Origin: a virus | Reading direction: 5' to 3' (one strand) | DNA: 23,408 nucleotides | IMG/VR virus record: IMGVR_UViG_3300012936_000176 | Span: 1-23,408 of that record | Part shown: in pieces, positions 21,131 through 23,408 of the stretch | Numbering within the stretch: position 1 is the first letter of the stretch | Layout: each line of letters begins with the position of its first letter | Translations under genes and position numbers: made by a program | The notes under the pieces: generated by a model | Databases searched by the model: none | Told to the model about the DNA's origin: nothing | The model's input: only the letters and a program-made list of their open reading frames with translations

Positions 21131-22258
21131 TTAGTCCCATTTTTTATACCATGTGCTAATTAAATCTTCTGCAGGCTTGCCTCTGACGTTAGCACTTTTA
21201 TTGTACAGACTGTCATTTTTATCTTGTGTTGTAAAAAGGTCATCTCTTAGATGATATCCCCAACTGTTGAGTCCTTGTACAAAATCAAATCGATTCACTG
21301 CATCAATTGCAATTTGGTATGCTTGTTTTTGTAGTTGTAAATCAATTTCAGTTGTGGGTGCTATACTGCCACAGGGTACACAAGGTTCAATATAACGAGT
21401 GTGTGCCACTGATTGTACTACACTAGGCGTGGTCACCATAAGCACAACACTTTTATCATAACGAGCAAATCGTTTGAGGTTTCTACTGAAGTCAGGTTCA
21501 ACAGGATCTTGCACTATAAATCCTATGTAATCAAATTGGTCAAATAACTTTTTACGAGCTTGCTCACCTTGATAATGACTGGTAGCATCAAATGCACTGT
21601 GCATTTCACTGGTGTCAAGTTCAGCATAATAACCTAGTTTACCCTTGTATACTTGTCTAACTTCATGTGCAAGTTTTTGCCAATAGTCAACTGCAACACG
21701 AATTTCATATACATTATTGTATCCAATGCTCAGTCTTTCCACACCAAGTGCTTGTGCCATACGAGCTCTTTTGACAATCAATTCACCCATGCTGGCAAAA
21801 TAACTGTCCCAAAATACTGTATCATCAATTGACCTTTCACTGAGTGTTTTGTTCCAATCACGTGTGCTGAACAATTGAATAATTATTTCTGTTTGTAATC
21901 CTTTGCTTTTTGCATCTTGTACCAGTACAGGATAATCACTGGCAGTGGGACTCATTGCCCAGTCGTGAGGATCAAATGCAATGTCAACTGTATCTTCTGC
22001 ACGTTTGATCCACAGTGTATCAATCAGTGTTACTGTGTTTGCATCAACAACTTCACTGAGTCTTGTGAATGTATTCTGATATGTTCCCTCTTTCATCAAT
22101 CTAGTATGATATCCGCCAACATCATGAATAGTAATACTTTGCATGATATCAGCATGTGCCGGAGCGCATGCCGTGATTGAAAATAATGCCGCAAGTATTG
22201 GAGCGGGTAACCGGAATCGAACCGATGTCTTTGGCTTGGAAGGCGATTGTAATACCAT
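21131..22258 (-). CDS. Exported TIM-barrel-type glycoside-hydrolase-like protein
   Basis: 375 residues if read from the ATG at 22258, which lies inside tRNA-Gly. That start gives a convincing export signal: basic N-region (KPKTSVRFR), hydrophobic core (PILAALFSITA), then either a lipobox (ITAC, Cys31) or an APAHA signal-peptidase site at residue 36. No other ATG precedes the mature part, which begins DIMQSITIHD. The mature protein alternates strands and helices like a (beta/alpha)8 barrel, and its C-terminus (GKPAEDLISTWYKK) resembles GH113-like/GH5-like glycosidases as I recall them. Catalytic acids cannot be assigned. It could act on the host envelope or exopolysaccharide. This would be unusual in an early tRNA-rich region. 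Confidence 0.7.
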   Translation of the reverse strand: MVLQSPSKPKTSVRFRLPAPILAALFSITACAPAHADIMQSITIHDVGGYHTRLMKEGTYQNTFTRLSEVVDANTVTLIDTLWIKRAEDTVDIAFDPHDWAMSPTASDYPVLVQDAKSKGLQTEIIIQLFSTRDWNKTLSERSIDDTVFWDSYFASMGELIVKRARMAQALGVERLSIGYNNVYEIRVAVDYWQKLAHEVRQVYKGKLGYYAELDTSEMHSAFDATSHYQGEQARKKLFDQFDYIGFIVQDPVEPDFSRNLKRFARYDKSVVLMVTTPSVVQSVAHTRYIEPCVPCGSIAPTTEIDLQLQKQAYQIAIDAVNRFDFVQGLNSWGYHLRDDLFTTQDKNDSLYNKSANVRGKPAEDLISTWYKKWD

Positions 22259-22272
22259 TATACTATACCCGC
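22199..22272 (-). tRNA. tRNA-Gly (TCC), weak anticodon stem
   Basis: Acceptor GCGGGTA with TACCCGC, anticodon loop CTTCCAA (anticodon TCC), T-arm ATCGG-TTCGATT-CCGGT, discriminator T and encoded CCA. The anticodon stem has only three of five pairs (mismatches at 27-43 and 29-41). Sixty bases of the gene double as the first 20 codons of the exported protein. Confidence 0.82.
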
Positions 22273-22275
22273 ATT

Positions 22276-22352
22276 TGGAGTGGGTGACTGGATTCGAACC
22301 AGCATAACACGGATTTGCAATCCGGCCCGTAACCGATTCCGGGCACACCCAC
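22276..22352 (-). tRNA. tRNA-Cys (GCA)
   Basis: Acceptor GTGGGTG with CACCCAC, D-arm CCCGGAATCGGTTACGGG, anticodon loop TTGCAAA (anticodon GCA), T loop TTCGAAT, discriminator T and encoded CCA. Three bases upstream of tRNA-Gly. Confidence 0.88.
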
Positions 22353-22358
22353 AAAAAT

Positions 22359-22436
22359 TGGCCCACTCTACAGGACTCGAACCTGTGACCTACGGTTTAG
22401 AAGACCGTTGCTCTAATCCAACTGAGCTAAGAGTGG
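22359..22436 (-). tRNA. tRNA-Arg (TCT)
   Basis: Acceptor CCACTCT with AGAGTGG, D-arm GCTCAGTTGGATTAGAGC, anticodon stem ACGGT/ACCGT with loop CTTCTAA (anticodon TCT, AGA codons), T loop TTCGAGT, discriminator G and encoded CCA. Confidence 0.92.
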
Positions 22437-22540
22437 ATTTGTTTTGGCTTCTAGATCTTGGCATGCAACTGTTTCAATCTAGTAACTTAGCCTACCCTTA
22501 TGTGGTCGCACGGACCGCCTTTGTAGGTACCAAGTAATAC
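22437..22540. other. Structured gap upstream of the tRNA cluster
   Basis: No gene seen. Two nested inverted repeats occupy it. GGCT..CTAGAT pairs with ATCTAG..AGCC across about 22445-22491. CCTAC..GGTC pairs with GACC..GTAGG across about 22492-22528. Either a 3' UTR structure of the gene ending at 22541 or a small RNA. No clear promoter for the tRNAs is visible here. Confidence 0.4.
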
Positions 22541-22933
22541 TTATTTCTGAACGTAAGGCACGTTCCAACTACCAACGTTCATGCTGATGTAATAAGCAGT
22601 GTCAAAGTAATCCGTCATTGAATCACTGTTGTCATACCAGCCTTTGTTTTTCCAATAACCTTCTCCTTTGATAGGAGCGGTTTTGATAATTTTATGAATA
22701 GCATCAAAAAACGATTGATGATCACCATACATGTGTGTATGATAATGATTGATCTGGGCATAACCTTCATCGCCTCGAAAGCAATCGCTGAAGTCTGTTG
22801 GACCAGCTTTTACTGTAACGTCAACACCGTTTGAACCGCCACTCATCTTTTTTACACCAAACTTGAACTTTGGAAATGTAGCTTTTAGTTCGTTACGGAT
22901 TGCTTTTACGTCTTCTGCGGAAATGTATGCCAT
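22541..22933 (-). CDS. LPD29-like small early protein
   Basis: A 130-residue protein. The N-terminal 50 residues (AEDVKAIRNELKATFPKFKF, then NGVDVTVKAGPT) match my memory of the LPD29 domain, which is found in large polyvalent proteins and as a stand-alone phage or plasmid protein of uncertain role. A C-terminal part rich in Tyr and Trp follows. AGGAG precedes the ATG. It has its own strong early promoter (22968-22996), so high early expression is likely. An anti-host role is speculation. Confidence 0.75.
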   Translation of the reverse strand: MAYISAEDVKAIRNELKATFPKFKFGVKKMSGGSNGVDVTVKAGPTDFSDCFRGDEGYAQINHYHTHMYGDHQSFFDAIHKIIKTAPIKGEGYWKNKGWYDNSDSMTDYFDTAYYISMNVGSWNVPYVQK

Positions 22934-22967
22934 GTTGTCAACTCCTGTTTTTCTAACTTACTCTTAT

Positions 22968-22996
22968 ACAATAGCACCAAGACGTCTTATTGTCAA
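22968..22996 (-). promoter_or_regulatory. Sigma-70-type early promoter with palindromic spacer
   Basis: Minus strand: AAAAGG then TTGACA (22991-22996), 17-nt spacer containing the perfect palindrome AAGACGTCTT, then TATTGT (22968-22973). A second AGACGTCT lies just upstream of the -35 region. On the plus strand the two copies form a hairpin followed by seven Ts, a possible rightward terminator. Confidence 0.78.
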
Positions 22997-23025
22997 CCTT
23001 TTAGACGTCTTTTTTTGAAAAAAGA

Positions 23026-23235
23026 TTATCCCCAATCTTTGAAATCACCAGCTTCTTCGTTGTCTTTATAACCAGCATGGTATGCTTCAATTTCAGCATT
23101 GGTCATCAATGCTTCGGGGATTTTTTCACTTTGCATACTGTCACCAACGTAATAGTGAGGATCAAAACCTCTGCGGTAGTAGCTGTCTGCTCCACCTCGG
23201 TCATATGGACCGCCATGTCTATCATCATACTTCAT
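23026..23235 (-). CDS. Small conserved phage protein, Tyr/Gly-rich
   Basis: A 69-residue protein. The start is taken at the ATG at 23235, which has GGAG 8 nt upstream; an ATG at 23250 lacks one. An Arg/Asp/Gly/Tyr-rich N-terminal half (with DPHYYVG) is followed by an acidic C-terminus containing EIEAYHAGY and ending KDWG. The pattern resembles small unknown proteins of T4-like marine phages. It overlaps the upstream gene by 11 nt. Confidence 0.72.
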   Translation of the reverse strand: MKYDDRHGGPYDRGGADSYYRRGFDPHYYVGDSMQSEKIPEALMTNAEIEAYHAGYKDNEEAGDFKDWG

Positions 23236-23408
23236 GTATGTTCTCCACATCTGAAAATTTTACAACATAAGTTTTGGGTTTACCATCTGCTTTGGAATCT
23301 TCAACTTCCATAAGTTCGGTATTCAAGTCACGAGCAATAATGGCTCCAGTGCTTGTATAATTTCCCATTTTCTCAATGGGAAGATCTGCCATGCTATACA
23401 TGCCACCA
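23225..23408 (-). CDS. Hypothetical protein, open at the window edge
   Basis: Reading frame open from the right edge to a TGA at 23225. If it starts at the ATG at 23401 it encodes 58 residues (begins MYSMADLPIEKMGN). The Shine-Dalgarno cannot be judged because only seven upstream bases are present, and the gene may begin outside. A central strand-like segment (TGAIIARDLNTELMEVED) and a C-terminus, KPKTYVVKFSDVENIHEV, are visible. The 11-nt overlap with the next gene supports it being real. Family not recognised. Confidence 0.6.
   Translation of the reverse strand, partial: GGMYSMADLPIEKMGNYTSTGAIIARDLNTELMEVEDSKADGKPKTYVVKFSDVENIHEV

Noticed and set aside
21128-21133. TAAATA just past the end of the exported-protein gene
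   Set aside because: It could be a late promoter for the tRNA-Thr unit, but the context beyond the hexamer is poor and a sigma-70 promoter directly follows.

Overview
The window looks like part of the genome of a T4-superfamily myovirus, most similar in flavour to marine T4-like phages of the cyanophage and pelagiphage kind. The reasons are: a gp41-type helicase and gp61-type primase in one operon, a UvsW-type helicase, several small proteins of the sort conserved in marine T4-like phages, genes packed head to tail with ATGA, TAATG or TAGTG overlaps, seven tRNA genes, and T4-like late promoters (TATAAATA or TAAATA). The strong TTGACA/TATAAT-type promoters suggest a bacterial host with an ordinary sigma-70. 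The host cannot be named from the sequence.

Layout. Almost everything is read leftward (minus strand). Positions 1-6.5 kb are a late, virion-type region. It holds an open-ended structural-type protein with a proline/glycine-rich repeated tail, small conserved proteins, a Cys-rich protein, a very basic protein, a coiled-coil/TM (XhlA-like) protein, and a pair formed by a Pol-beta-type nucleotidyltransferase and a protein with RNA-ligase-like motifs. TAAATA late promoters sit at about 1.31, 2.69, 3.06, 4.34 and 6.49 kb. Positions 6.7-9.8 kb are a replication operon: primase, a small protein, replicative helicase and a GNAT acetyltransferase. Positions 9.8-11.7 kb hold a late-promoted structural-type gene, the only confident plus-strand gene, and a 2OG-Fe(II) oxygenase. 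Positions 11.7-15.6 kb encode a strikingly small DnaE-like polymerase-core protein, a zinc-finger protein, small conserved proteins and UvsW. Positions 15.6-23.4 kb are an early region with several sigma-70 promoters, an AAA+ ATPase, small proteins and seven tRNAs (Trp, Ser, Leu, Thr, Gly, Cys, Arg) placed directly in front of protein genes.

How it fits together. The right-hand and middle genes would be expressed early for DNA replication and recombination and for tRNA supply. The left-hand genes and the gene at 9.8-10.5 kb would be switched on late.

The points most worth a second look are: (1) the nucleotidyltransferase plus ligase-like pair; (2) the ~190-residue DnaE-like protein that keeps the three catalytic aspartates but little else; (3) promoters placed so that the predicted transcription start coincides with the start codon, for two early and two late genes; (4) a secreted TIM-barrel-type protein whose best start codon and signal peptide lie inside a tRNA-Gly gene; (5) two early promoters with nearly identical 17-bp spacers containing a palindrome.
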